Assembly: GCA_028289405.1 (NCBI GenBank)
Contig: JANQPP010000059.1
Location: 1 to 64,000, forward strand
Direction: 5' to 3'
Source: Pirellulales bacterium
GTDB taxonomy: Bacteria; Planctomycetota; Planctomycetia; Pirellulales; JANQPP01
DNA: 64,000 nt
Shown: positions 8,693 through 17,899 of the stretch, piece after piece
How positions within the stretch are numbered: the stretch's first letter is position 1
Layout of the letters: the number at the start of each line of letters is the position of its first letter
Translations under genes and position numbers: made by a program
Notes under the pieces: generated by a model
Told to the model about the DNA's origin: nothing
Seen by the model: only the letters and a program-made list of their open reading frames with translations
Databases searched by the model: none

Positions 8693-10918
8693 TTACGAGT
8701 CCGTTTGCCGTCCTGTTTCTAGAGCGTCGAGTAGTTTTCCCAACAACAACTGGGTCTCTCGATCGAGCGATTCACTGGCGTTGTAACGTTCATACTGCCG
8801 CACGACTTTTTCGTGCGTGAGCAGCACCCCGAATTGCGAAACGCTCTTGGAGAAGGCGTCCACGGCCATCTCCCGATCCGTCAGGGGCCGCCATTGCTGG
8901 CTAGCAAAGTCCGCCAATGCCCGTTGGCTGCCCGGTGTGCCCAACATGGCCAAAGCCTCCGCCGCCGGCAACATCAACTCCGGATGCAACAGGGCAGCCT
9001 GAATGGCAGGCTCTTGTTCCCTCAAATCGTATTGGGAGTGATCCGAGACAAGAACCTTGCGCATCCATCCAAGGGCAGTTGCTGCCTGCTCCAGGCGTTC
9101 TTTGGCGGGCACGAGGTCCACCGCCGCTTTCCCGATCAAGCGTTCAATGGCGGGTCTCCAGCTTTGCACTTCCGGCGCGGCCAGCCAGACCACGGACCGG
9201 CGATCCGCGCGAAGTGCCCAGCGGGCACGTTCCAAACGCTCGCGAGAGGCCATCACACCAATCGGGACCAGCGCGGTGCGGCGATCTCGCCGCAGTTGTC
9301 GCCATAGCTCGTCCCAACGCGGATGTTGCAATTCCGTACTTAAAATAACCAGCTCGCAATCGGGCGTTTTCGTGGCGGCAATGAACGTCGCCGTGCCACC
9401 GGTGGTCGCTTCCGCCTGGTATCCCAATTCTTCGAGAAATGAAGCGACATTGCGTGCTTCCGCCATCGAGGGGTGTGCCACGACGGCGCGAGAAACGCCG
9501 GTGGAAGAAGCGAAGAATCCAAGGGAATTGGCGATCGTGGCGGAGCCGGCGTATGGTTCTCCACTGCCTAAAGACAACACCGACTGAACGGCCTCAAACC
9601 GCAGCCGACGGTGGGCCGCGCGCGTCGCCAAAACGAGGGGCGCCGATTCGCCGTGGATGGACTGTAGGGAAGTGGCATCTCCCATTTCTCCCACCAACTT
9701 GGCGGACAAACGCGCGGCGCCCGGGAATTCATGACGTAGTGAAAGCGTCAGCATGCTTTCCACGAATTCCAGTCCTGCTTCGGAGGCCTTGGTTTGCAAT
9801 TCGTCGCTTGCCAACACGCCTTCCCGCCCTTGTTGGGCGTCGTACGCGGTCACCTCCAGCCCGGCGATCAGAGACCGGACATGGAATTCAGGATCCAGAT
9901 CGAGGGCGTAGAGGTCATTGTAGAATCGGTAAGCATGGATGGCCGCGGCCAATTCTTGGGGATAACGGAACGATTCCAAGGCGGCTTGTTCGGGGCGCCA
10001 CGTCCACGACAGGACCATGCCATCGGAATCGACATCCAAGTTACATTCTCTACCAAAGCAAGCTTCCGCTTCTCGACGCAGCACCCAAACCGCTTCCGCC
10101 AAACGCGGAGCGGAGCCGGTAATCGCTTCGCACGCATCGAGGGCCGTCCGCTGGATCTCGCGGGGAGAGGCGGGCGCCAAAGCAGGCGCCATAAGATGGA
10201 TTGCGGTTTGCAGCGTCCCAAGCCGCCCCAACACTTCCATGGCGTCCACGCGCATCGGAGTGGAACTTTGGCGTACCACCGCCGTCAAAGCCGGTACGGC
10301 CTGCTCTCCCATTTCAAGCAGGGCTGCTTTCAGCGCGTCGCGCTCGCTGTCGGCTTCGGCGGTCTGGAGTGCCTGGAGTAAGGCTTCGATAGCCGGGACG
10401 CCGCTGTCCCTCAATCGCCGCAAGGCCGCGACACGCTGTTCGAAGATCGGGGATTTCGCCTGATCCACCAGGCTGCTGAGCCGCTGCGGGTCCCGGTGGT
10501 ACGATTCCGTGGCCAGCAGCGCGTCGCGCGCGAATTGCCGGCCCTCGGCTCCCACTCCTTGATCCAGCATCAGCCGCAAGAAGGTGGCCATGCCGACATT
10601 TTCCACGAGTTGTGCATACTCTGTTTCTTCAAACGTATTCTCAGCCAGCCTTGCCGCGTAGGGACGGGCCAATTCTGGCTGGCCCATGTCCAATAACAGG
10701 TCAATCGCCCGGAGTAGCTGCTCCGGAGTCGTGGGATCAAGTTGCATCAGCGCGGTGGTTGCCAGATCCGCTGTGGGCCTCGTGGCCGCCGTGCCGAATT
10801 CCACGTCACCGCCGGACGGTGACTGTGCCCAAACCGCTTCGGAAGTCCCCATTGGCCCGAAAAGCAAAGCACAAAGGCATACGGCTCGGAGCAACCGTTT
10901 TAGGGTATGCGATATCAT
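8693..10918 (-). CDS. Exported HEAT-repeat protein with a receiver-like fold
   Basis: A 741-residue protein with a signal peptide (about 1-32, cleavage near VWAQ). Residues about 150-270 carry HEAT/armadillo-type helical repeats (VAALRRLRDSGVPAIEALL, LEMGEQAVPALTAVV), and about 610-710 show more helical repeats (LGWMRKVL..., LMLPAAEALAMLGTPGSQRAL). Between them, residues about 477-597 read like a response-regulator receiver domain (RAVVAHPSMAEARNVASFLE, then CELVILSTEL), but the acidic pocket and phosphoacceptor Asp are missing. HEAT repeats serve protein-protein contacts; the function is not known. Similar 'HEAT repeat' exported proteins are abundant in planctomycetes. Start ATG is weakly supported, as no clear Shine-Dalgarno lies upstream. 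Confidence 0.75.
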   Translation of the reverse strand: MISHTLKRLLRAVCLCALLFGPMGTSEAVWAQSPSGGDVEFGTAATRPTADLATTALMQLDPTTPEQLLRAIDLLLDMGQPELARPYAARLAENTFEETEYAQLVENVGMATFLRLMLDQGVGAEGRQFARDALLATESYHRDPQRLSSLVDQAKSPIFEQRVAALRRLRDSGVPAIEALLQALQTAEADSERDALKAALLEMGEQAVPALTAVVRQSSTPMRVDAMEVLGRLGTLQTAIHLMAPALAPASPREIQRTALDACEAITGSAPRLAEAVWVLRREAEACFGRECNLDVDSDGMVLSWTWRPEQAALESFRYPQELAAAIHAYRFYNDLYALDLDPEFHVRSLIAGLEVTAYDAQQGREGVLASDELQTKASEAGLEFVESMLTLSLRHEFPGAARLSAKLVGEMGDATSLQSIHGESAPLVLATRAAHRRLRFEAVQSVLSLGSGEPYAGSATIANSLGFFASSTGVSRAVVAHPSMAEARNVASFLEELGYQAEATTGGTATFIAATKTPDCELVILSTELQHPRWDELWRQLRRDRRTALVPIGVMASRERLERARWALRADRRSVVWLAAPEVQSWRPAIERLIGKAAVDLVPAKERLEQAATALGWMRKVLVSDHSQYDLREQEPAIQAALLHPELMLPAAEALAMLGTPGSQRALADFASQQWRPLTDREMAVDAFSKSVSQFGVLLTHEKVVRQYERYNASESLDRETQLLLGKLLDALETGRQTDS

Positions 10919-11008
10919 GGTGAACCACGGTGAAAGTTCGTGAGGAGAAGAATCGTGTCGTGAAAACTTTGCTGGGGCCGAGCGAAGGTGCGAGCCTCCC
11001 TCGATCCA

Positions 11009-12409
11009 CTACGTTGCATGGGCTGTCGATGGTATTCCGAGTCGCTCACGCCAGCGCGACACTTGATCTGCCACTTCCGACGGCGCGGTGGAACCGTAAC
11101 TCACGAACGCCTCAACCGCCTTTTTCACGCCGAGCACTTCCAACAACGTTCGATCCAAATCGGAGTGGACCCGACGCATTTCCTGTTCGGTCAATTCGTG
11201 CAGAGGGACATTACGTTCCAGGGCGATCTTCACCAAGGAACCAGTCAATTGATGGGCTGTCCGCTGCGGCATACCACGGCGTATCAGCTCCTCCATCAGT
11301 GTGGTCGCATCCAAATAGCCCTGGTCCAATTTCGCCGCGATGGATTCACGATTCAGGCGGGTCAAACGCACCAGTGGCACCGCGATCCGCACGCAAGAAT
11401 TCACGAGATCGTACGCCTCGAAAAGCGGGATTTTGTCCTCCTGCAAATCACGGTTGTAGGCCAAGGGCAACCCTTTGGAGAGCACCAACAACGACTGCAA
11501 GGCCCCGACAACCCGGCCCGTCTTCCCGCGAATCAATTCCAGCACGTCGGGATTGACCTTTTGCGGCATGATGGATGAACCGGTGCAGAATGACTCCGGA
11601 AGCTGAAGGAAGCCGAATTCGTCCGTGGACCAGAGGATCCAATCCTCGGCCCAGCCGCTCAAATGCACGGCGATCAGGTTGAGGGCGAACACGAATTCGA
11701 TGGCAAAGTCCCGGTCGCTCGAAACATCCAAGCTGTTCGCGGCGACATCTTCAAAATCCAATTGGCGAGCCACATCCTGGCGATCGATGGGCAAACTCGT
11801 GCCCGCAACCGCGGCGGCACCCAATGGTAAACGGTTGACCCGCTTGCGGCAGTCCGTCAAGCGCTCGCGGTCACGCTGCAATTTTTCGCAGTAGGCTAGC
11901 CAGTAATGCGGGGCAATTACCGGCTGAGCCCGGCGCAAATGCGTGTAAGCTGGCAAGATGCAATCGTGATCCGTCTCGCAACGCTCCACGAACGCCCGCT
12001 GTAAATCGGCCAGGGCGATGTCCAACCCGTCGATCGCGTCCCGTATCCAGAGCCGAACATCCGTGGAAACTTGATCGTTGCGGCTGCGGGCCGTGTGCAA
12101 CTTTCTTCCCACATCGCCGATGCGGTCGATCAAGGTCCGCTCGATGTGCATGTGGATGTCTTCCCACTCCGTGCGGAAGGGAAAACGGTCCTCTTCGATT
12201 TCCTGGCGAATCTCGCCCAGCCCCTGCTCAATTTGTTGGCACTCGTCCGACGAGAGCAGCCCCACCTTGGCCAGCATCTTGGCGTGGGCCAAGGAACCCT
12301 CGATGTCATGCGCGTACAGCCGCCGATCGAAGCTGATGCTTTCGGTGAACAGCTCCACTCGGCGGTCGGTTTGTTCGGAAAATACGCCATCCCAGGCTTT
12401 GTCCGACAC
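11009..12409 (-). CDS. argH: Argininosuccinate lyase
   Basis: A 466-residue ArgH of normal length, cleaving argininosuccinate to arginine and fumarate in the last step of arginine synthesis. The fumarase/aspartase-superfamily signature GSSIMPQKVNPDVLEL is intact with its catalytic Ser loop, and other conserved parts are 'HTARSRNDQVSTDVRLW', 'HLRRAQPVIAPHYWLAY' and 'LPLGAAAVAGTSLPIDR'. Translation begins at GTG (12407-12409) with GAGGGAA a few bases upstream as ribosome-binding site. No other arginine gene is adjacent, so it appears to be a single-gene unit. Confidence 0.97.
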   Translation of the reverse strand: MSDKAWDGVFSEQTDRRVELFTESISFDRRLYAHDIEGSLAHAKMLAKVGLLSSDECQQIEQGLGEIRQEIEEDRFPFRTEWEDIHMHIERTLIDRIGDVGRKLHTARSRNDQVSTDVRLWIRDAIDGLDIALADLQRAFVERCETDHDCILPAYTHLRRAQPVIAPHYWLAYCEKLQRDRERLTDCRKRVNRLPLGAAAVAGTSLPIDRQDVARQLDFEDVAANSLDVSSDRDFAIEFVFALNLIAVHLSGWAEDWILWSTDEFGFLQLPESFCTGSSIMPQKVNPDVLELIRGKTGRVVGALQSLLVLSKGLPLAYNRDLQEDKIPLFEAYDLVNSCVRIAVPLVRLTRLNRESIAAKLDQGYLDATTLMEELIRRGMPQRTAHQLTGSLVKIALERNVPLHELTEQEMRRVHSDLDRTLLEVLGVKKAVEAFVSYGSTAPSEVADQVSRWRERLGIPSTAHAT

Positions 12410-12617
12410 GCAATTCCCTCGCCGGCAATGATCGATGATTTGGCAAGCCTGCCATACATTTATGCACAGTTTTCACTCTAAATTCGTGCCTTTGGCATGT
12501 CAACCAAATCAACCCAGGTATTCAACGCCAACCCTCTGGAGCTACCTGTTTTGATAAGTGCAGGCAGCAGGATTGCTCGATCTCGGGCGAAAACACTAGT
12601 TTGCCTTATTGCGTTGT
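12410..12617. other. Divergent intergenic region between argH and the coiled-coil gene
   Basis: AT-richer non-coding stretch that must hold the argH promoter on the minus strand. No operator or ARG-box-like palindrome was obvious to me. The plus-strand promoter follows at 12618. Confidence 0.4.
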
Positions 12618-12647
12618 TTGACACTGCTTGCGCGGCCTGCGTATACT
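12618..12647 (+). promoter_or_regulatory. Sigma-70-type promoter for the coiled-coil/small membrane protein pair
   Basis: TTGACA (12618-12623) and TATACT (12642-12647) are separated by 18 bp. This is close to consensus and oriented toward the gene starting at 12854. It implies a start near 12654 and a leader of about 200 nt, which contains no open frame that I would call a gene. Confidence 0.65.
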
Positions 12648-12853
12648 CGTAAATGGTTGGCTTCGACTCCGAGCGTTCGCTCCATATAGAAGTCGGCCGG
12701 AATGGCCTGTCTTACGATCAACGACCGACTGTCTCGCAGTCTTTGGTGCGTAGTGATCCTGTGCCAGTTTGCGAACAGAAGGCCATGCTCAGGTGATTTG
12801 CCCGGGGAGACCGCCAGAATTCAATTGAGCGGCACGGGTTTCGGAGAAACCGC

Positions 12854-13678
12854 ATGAACTATATCGGCAAGATCCTCGTCGGCCTCATCTTGGTGATGAG
12901 CCTGGTTTTCATGTCCTTCGCGATTGCCGTGTGGTCCGTCAATCGGAACTACTACGAGGCCATCAAGGGACCCAACGGTTGGAGCCAAAAGTTGACGCAG
13001 GCTCGGGCCGAGAAGCAGCAACTTACTCAGGAAAAAGAAGAATTGCTGAAACAGTTGAACGCCGAAACGGCGGCCAAGCGGGCTGCGGTCGCGCGGTTGG
13101 AATCCGAAGTCGCCGGATTGCAACGGCAGAACCGAGATCTTTCCGGCCGGCAAGCGGAGTTGGCCGACGCCACGACGAGGGCAGTCACCGCCATGCAGTC
13201 CATGCAACAAAACCTGGCCAAGTTCCGGGATGAAGTTCTGGCTTTGCGCGACAGCATCCGCGAGACCCAGGTCGATCGTGATGATCAATTCCGCCGCTTC
13301 GTGGACCTGACGGACGAACTTCATCAAAGTTCGGGGATGCTTGAACGGCTGAAAGAGACGCAGTTGCAGTTGGTCGCGCAAAATGCCCGCATGAAAGGTG
13401 TGCTCGAAAGCCAAAACCTCGATGAATTCGCTTCGTATTCCGAAACGGTCGAGGGTCAAATCGCCGTCGTTCGAAGCAACCTCGTCGAGGTGACGATTGG
13501 CGGTGATGACGGACTCAAAACAGGAGACACTCTGGAAGTCTATCGAGGCAGCAACTACCTGGGCCGCGTGCGTGTGCTGCAAACCGACCCCGACACGGCG
13601 GTCTGCGAGATCGTGAAGGGGCTGCAACAGGGATACATCCAACGAGGCGATAATGTTACGACGCGGCTCAAAATCTAA
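12854..13678 (+). CDS. Membrane-anchored coiled-coil protein
   Basis: A 274-residue protein with an N-terminal membrane helix (about 4-26, GKILVGLILVMSLVFMSFAIAVW) followed by a long heptad-rich coiled coil (about 45-175, with RAEKQQLTQEKEELLKQL and LESEVAGLQRQNRDLS). The C-terminal part (about 205-270: VEVTIGGDDGLKTGDTLEVY...YLGRVRVLQTDPDTAVCEIV) looks like a small beta domain, similar in pattern to the beta domains of MreC-type proteins. Topology suggests the coil and beta domain lie outside the inner membrane. Function is unknown. It overlaps the next gene by 26 nt, so the two are likely coupled. The promoter at 12618 serves both. Confidence 0.75.
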   Translation: MNYIGKILVGLILVMSLVFMSFAIAVWSVNRNYYEAIKGPNGWSQKLTQARAEKQQLTQEKEELLKQLNAETAAKRAAVARLESEVAGLQRQNRDLSGRQAELADATTRAVTAMQSMQQNLAKFRDEVLALRDSIRETQVDRDDQFRRFVDLTDELHQSSGMLERLKETQLQLVAQNARMKGVLESQNLDEFASYSETVEGQIAVVRSNLVEVTIGGDDGLKTGDTLEVYRGSNYLGRVRVLQTDPDTAVCEIVKGLQQGYIQRGDNVTTRLKI

Positions 13679-13937
13679 GAAAGCGGCCAAAGCTAGCAAA
13701 CCCGCCAAAAAGCCCAAGGCAGCCAAAGCGAAGGCCAGCAAGAAGCCGGCCAAAGCGAAAGGTTCTGTCTTCGTGCAGAAGGCGAAGTCGGACGTCTACA
13801 CCGTATTGCTCGCCGTATCCCTGGTCGCCATCCTCATCGCCTGCCTGTTCCTCTTCTTGGAGATGGGCCGCTACGAGTACGATTTCAAGGGCAACAACGC
13901 CCGTGCTGCCGCCTATTCCAGCGAGCTTTTGGGCTAG
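13653..13937 (+). CDS. Small membrane protein with Lys/Ala/Pro-rich N-terminal tail
   Basis: A 94-residue protein. Residues 1-40 are almost only Lys, Ala, Pro and Ser in repeats such as KKAAKASKPAKK and KASKKPAKAK, like the tail of histone H1 or of bacterial H1-like DNA-binding proteins. Residues about 48-70 (VYTVLLAVSLVAILIACLFLFLE) form one membrane helix, and a short acidic/aromatic tail follows. Its start lies inside the end of the upstream coiled-coil gene (26-nt overlap, different frame), which supports co-translation. The basic tail should be cytoplasmic by the positive-inside rule and could touch nucleic acid or the negatively charged membrane surface. No family is recognised. Confidence 0.7.
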   Translation: MLRRGSKSKKAAKASKPAKKPKAAKAKASKKPAKAKGSVFVQKAKSDVYTVLLAVSLVAILIACLFLFLEMGRYEYDFKGNNARAAAYSSELLG

Positions 13938-14290
13938 GGTATTTCGGACGGACGCGTAAGCTTCCCGCCATCCCGAAGTCCAGGTCAATATCGCGCGAAT
14001 CCGTCGTGACTTTCTGACGTGCCGCCTTCTTTCTCCCGGCAACTCTGATTCTCCGGCCCACCTCATTGCCACTTTCCGTGGCGTAACTCCGGCTGATCCG
14101 GCCGCCATCTCACCCGCCGCCCCTGACCGCGTGTCCGTCGGGGTTTAGCGACCAGTGCGCTCAAGCTGGAGTGAGTGTGGAACTACATTTCATCTCGCAT
14201 TTCGCCACCACTGGATTGTCTCATTGAGAAAATCTATTTTCGTAACGCCTTCATGGAGTTCAACTTGCGACACGTTTTGATTTAAAAAAT
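13938..14290. other. Non-coding region before the G8 protein
   Basis: About 350 bp without a supported gene. Base composition falls toward AT at its right side, leading into the promoter at 14291. I see no terminator with a T-run directly after the small membrane protein. Confidence 0.35.
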
Positions 14291-14318
14291 TTGACAACAA
14301 AGGTGACAATTTTATAGA
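14291..14318 (+). promoter_or_regulatory. Sigma-70-type promoter of the G8-domain gene
   Basis: TTGACA (14291-14296), a 16-bp spacer and TATAGA (14313-14318) lie in an AT-rich stretch upstream of the ATG at 14378. The gene's ribosome-binding site GGGAGAAGG is at about 14366-14374. Confidence 0.55.
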
Positions 14319-14377
14319 AATGCACCTGAGGCCTAGGGCAGGGCAATTCCTAACGCAGCTTTTGCGGGAGAAGGAAA

Positions 14378-17300
14378 ATGCAACTGTCCAGAAACGCTCG
14401 ATCTCATCGGAACCTCTCGTCCCATTGCCGCCGGCTCGCCTTTGATGTCCTAGAAAGGCGTGAACTGCTCGCGGTGACCTTCACTCCCAACGGCTCTCAA
14501 CTCAGGGTCGACGCGACGAATAACGACGACAATTTGGAGGTGTCCGCTGACGCCACCACGTTGTATGTGGATGACGGCACATCGACGCAGTCGAATACTC
14601 TTTCGGGATTCACTTCGCTTCGCATCAATGGCAAAGCCGGCGACGATGTGATCCGGATCGTTCCCAGTACCCATATGGAAAGCCTTTCCGTTACCCTGGA
14701 CGGCGGCAGCGGCGACGACGTACTCGTCGGAGGTTCTGGCGACGAAATCCTGCGGGGGCAAACTGGAAATGACATTCTCATCGGCGGTGGAGGATCCGAC
14801 AATCTATTTGGCGGCCCTACGACAAAGCTAGTTCCAATACCTGCGGATGACGACGTTGTTATCGGCGGGTTTACAAGTTACGACGCCGATATAGGCGATC
14901 TCCAGGCCCTGCGAAATGCTTGGGATCCATCGAACCCGAGTGAACTAATTCCAGGTGAAGAAGGGGACGCCGTTCGGCTAAACGCCGGGTACACCGTATT
15001 TGGCGATGGTTCGATCGATACGTACCATCGCACGCTCGGGAAAGACCAATTTATCGTTTACCTGCGAGATGCAACTACGAATGCGACCACGGATCAGCTT
15101 GTTGATGCAATCGTCGACGACTGCAAGGACACTTCTTGTTTAGCGCCCGATTTGCACCACATCCCAATCGGGGATGAGGGCAGCGACAATTTCTTTAAGT
15201 TGGTCAAATACGGTGACGTGACGCATGTGGCAGTCGCCGATGGAGATTGGTCCGATTCGAGTATTTGGAAAAACAGTTCTGGCAGCAGCGGCGTACCAAG
15301 TACCGGTTCGCGCGTACTGATTCCCAGCGGTCAGACGGTGACTGTCGACACTTCGATCACACAGAATATTGGTTCGATTCGCGTCGATGGGGAATTGAAT
15401 TTCTCCACGACGGCCAACAGCAAACTCATCGTCGATACCTTGATTGTACCGCCCATCGGGACCCTGTTCGTCGGTCAGCAAGGGAGCCCCATCCCCTCGA
15501 ATCGCACGGCCACCGTCGAGTTCAAAGAAGGGCTTCATACGGGAGAAACTGGCGTCTGGGGTCCGCTTCGCAAAGGCTGGGACCCGACGCGGCTCAGCCT
15601 GGGTCTCGTTTCCCGCGGACATGTCGAAATTGTCGGCGCCGATAAGACGGACCGGGCGAAGATCAGTTCCATGGCCAACGTAGCCGGAAAAACCGTGATT
15701 ACGCTCGATGCGGCGCCAAGTGGCTGGCAAGTCGGAGACCGGCTCGTGATTACTGGAGTGGAAGCCGGCGGAGAGGAAGTTCGTACCATCCATTCCATCA
15801 ACGGCACGCAAGTGACATTGAGCGGGGCTCTGTTGACCCACTCCGACCACACGGCGCCGGCTTACACGGGAGTATTCGGCCAAACCTACACGCCCGATGT
15901 GTGGGTCGGCAACTTGACACGCAATGTCGTGTTTCAAACGGACGCCTCGGTGACCGGTTCGACGACCTCGGATATCGAAAAGCATGGCCACACGATGTTC
16001 GCCAGTCCCAACACGCGAATCGAAAACGCCCGATTCGAACGTTTGGGAAGGACCAATAAATCGATCAATCTCGACGACTTTACACTTGATGACAATTTGA
16101 CAAAGTTGGCCAGCAATCTCGATGAAGGAGCCGAGAATCGAAGAGCCCGATATTCCGTGCATTTTCATCGCGTTGGTGGATTAGAGTCGGTCGCGGCAGA
16201 CGGCGACATTGGTAGTCGTGACAAAGCCATCGTGGATCGGGCGACACCGATCTACGTGAAAGGAAGCGTCGTTGAGGATGATCCAGGATGGGGCTTCGTG
16301 AACCACAGCAGCAACGTCATCTTCCGGGACAATGTGACATATGACGTCTTTGGAAGCGGATTTGTTACAGAAGCTGGAGACGAGTTGGGAGCCTTCATCG
16401 ACAATTTGGCAGTGCGTTCCGAGGGATCGACCGACGGCTTGCTAGACCGTAACGTCCATCAAGACTTTGGCCATGGAGGGCACGGATTTTGGTTACAAAG
16501 TACAGCACTCATCGTCAAAGGAAATGTGGCGGCCGGCCACGCGGCAGAAGGACTCGTCTACTACCCGCTGGGCCTGATTGAACCTGATCTTCTCGACGAT
16601 ACTTCGAACGGAAAATTAGTCCCAAGAACTGCATTTGACGGCGACAACCTCAAGCAGCCCAACTACACGGGCGGATCCGAGGAAGCCGCCATCTATGCAA
16701 ATATGCCCGACTTCGGCCCGAACGGAGATTTTGGCACGACCGGTTACGATCCGCCAAATTTCAATTGGAGCACTCCCACGGATATCCTCGTGACGCAGGT
16801 GCCCCTCTTTGAGTTCGACGGCAACGAGGTGTACGGTTCACTGAAAGGGGTTCTCATCCTTTACTTGAGGTCCAGGAATGATGATCTTAGCGGCGGCATC
16901 AACGCGGCGGACATCAAGCACCTCAACAAGATCCAAAATCTGGATCTGTGGAATATCCAGCAAACCGGCCTGAACTTGGGCTACAACCTCAACGTCAAGG
17001 TGACGGATGCCCGCATCCTCTCCACCGCGGTGGATGACGGCGGCTATGTTGGTTCCGTCTCCGGAGTCACCCGCAGCGATTCGACCCAGAACATCACCAT
17101 GGACAATATTCATGTTCAAGGGTTTGACACCGGCGTGAAAATGCCGAATCGCGGGATTCACAACGTGCTCAAAAACAGCAAGCTCGACAATCGCGACGAC
17201 AATATCTTGGTCGAGTTGGCCGATGGCACTGAGGGGGAACGGAAAATTTTGATCGAGGACATCACCTTTGCCGGTCCCACGAATCGGAATGACATCAACA

Positions 17301-17737
17301 TGAGCATGAAGCTCGCTAGCTATCACAATGATGTCACGGATTTGAACGAAGATGATGAAGTCTTGTACAAGGAGTCCGCCGCCTCAGTGGCCCGGCAGCT
17401 TTACTTCGCCCAACAGCACTTGAATTTCGCCGGCGATATCTTTGTGGAAGACGGCGGCGAAAGGGGCATGTTCGACGATCTCGGAAAGCATAAAACTCTG
17501 ACATTCCCAAGTTGGACAGATTATGGCAATAAGACAGTCTCGGATCTCGCTGGACATCCAACTTACTTTGCCTTCGGAAATAAGTTGGTTGTGACGGGGA
17601 CTCCCAGCATAGGTATCGACTTTGGAATCGTGACTACCGAAGAAAATGCCCCTAGCCAGTTCGGGGAGACAAGTTTTACGAATGAAATCTTTAGCGGATT
17701 TCGTTTGCGCGGATTAATCGACAATGAGCCAATGTAA
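14378..17737 (+). CDS. Large planctomycete surface protein with RTX-like repeats and G8 domain
   Basis: A 1119-residue predicted extracellular protein. The N-terminus holds the planctomycete export/sorting motif FDVLERRELLAV (about 28-39). Residues about 105-145 are glycine/aspartate nonapeptide repeats of calcium-binding type (GGSGDDVLVG, GQTGNDILIGG). A region with LQALRNAWDPSN (about 177-188) is common in these proteins. Around residues 285-365 lies a G8-type domain (DGDWSDSSIWKNSSG, VPSTGSRVLIPSGQTVTVD, IRVDGELNF), and about 540-1000 reads like a right-handed beta-helix (NVIFRDNVTYDVFGSGFV, ALIVKGNVAAGHAAEGLVY), the arrangement seen in CEMIP/PKHD1L1-like proteins. It probably acts at the cell surface on or among polysaccharides. 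It ends without a dockerin or PEP-CTERM anchor. Confidence 0.85.
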   Translation: MQLSRNARSHRNLSSHCRRLAFDVLERRELLAVTFTPNGSQLRVDATNNDDNLEVSADATTLYVDDGTSTQSNTLSGFTSLRINGKAGDDVIRIVPSTHMESLSVTLDGGSGDDVLVGGSGDEILRGQTGNDILIGGGGSDNLFGGPTTKLVPIPADDDVVIGGFTSYDADIGDLQALRNAWDPSNPSELIPGEEGDAVRLNAGYTVFGDGSIDTYHRTLGKDQFIVYLRDATTNATTDQLVDAIVDDCKDTSCLAPDLHHIPIGDEGSDNFFKLVKYGDVTHVAVADGDWSDSSIWKNSSGSSGVPSTGSRVLIPSGQTVTVDTSITQNIGSIRVDGELNFSTTANSKLIVDTLIVPPIGTLFVGQQGSPIPSNRTATVEFKEGLHTGETGVWGPLRKGWDPTRLSLGLVSRGHVEIVGADKTDRAKISSMANVAGKTVITLDAAPSGWQVGDRLVITGVEAGGEEVRTIHSINGTQVTLSGALLTHSDHTAPAYTGVFGQTYTPDVWVGNLTRNVVFQTDASVTGSTTSDIEKHGHTMFASPNTRIENARFERLGRTNKSINLDDFTLDDNLTKLASNLDEGAENRRARYSVHFHRVGGLESVAADGDIGSRDKAIVDRATPIYVKGSVVEDDPGWGFVNHSSNVIFRDNVTYDVFGSGFVTEAGDELGAFIDNLAVRSEGSTDGLLDRNVHQDFGHGGHGFWLQSTALIVKGNVAAGHAAEGLVYYPLGLIEPDLLDDTSNGKLVPRTAFDGDNLKQPNYTGGSEEAAIYANMPDFGPNGDFGTTGYDPPNFNWSTPTDILVTQVPLFEFDGNEVYGSLKGVLILYLRSRNDDLSGGINAADIKHLNKIQNLDLWNIQQTGLNLGYNLNVKVTDARILSTAVDDGGYVGSVSGVTRSDSTQNITMDNIHVQGFDTGVKMPNRGIHNVLKNSKLDNRDDNILVELADGTEGERKILIEDITFAGPTNRNDINMSMKLASYHNDVTDLNEDDEVLYKESAASVARQLYFAQQHLNFAGDIFVEDGGERGMFDDLGKHKTLTFPSWTDYGNKTVSDLAGHPTYFAFGNKLVVTGTPSIGIDFGIVTTEENAPSQFGETSFTNEIFSGFRLRGLIDNEPM

Positions 17738-17843
17738 CATCGAGAACCAAAGTCGCTTTTCGAAGAGATTTCGCAGTGCTTGAAATCTAGCAGCGTTGCC
17801 GTCCATCGCTGTGACGCTTCGGCTTGAGAAGAAAGAAAGACTA

Positions 17844-17897
17844 CCGGACCTGACGCGCGTGCCCCTTGCCAGGGGCATTCCTCAGGTCCGGTTTTTT
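17844..17897. terminator. Rho-independent terminator after the G8 gene
   Basis: CCGGACCTGA (17844-17853) pairs perfectly with TCAGGTCCGG (17882-17891), enclosing a second hairpin (TGCCCCTTGCCAGGGGCA), followed by TTTTTT. On the plus strand it ends the G8 transcript. It lies just beyond the stop of the minus-strand gene at 17900, where it lacks a good T-run in that direction. Confidence 0.85.
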
Positions 17898-17899
17898 GT

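Noticed and set aside
12821-13753. Long minus-strand frame opposite the coiled-coil gene
   Set aside because: It lies fully antisense to a convincing gene with a promoter and its translation has no domain pattern.
14690-14810. Glycine/aspartate repeats as an RTX toxin
   Set aside because: The repeats are few and no pore-forming or secretion genes are near; the N-terminal motif points to a surface protein.
15140-16168. Long minus-strand frame inside the G8 gene
   Set aside because: It is antisense to a clear domain-bearing gene; the translation is not protein-like.
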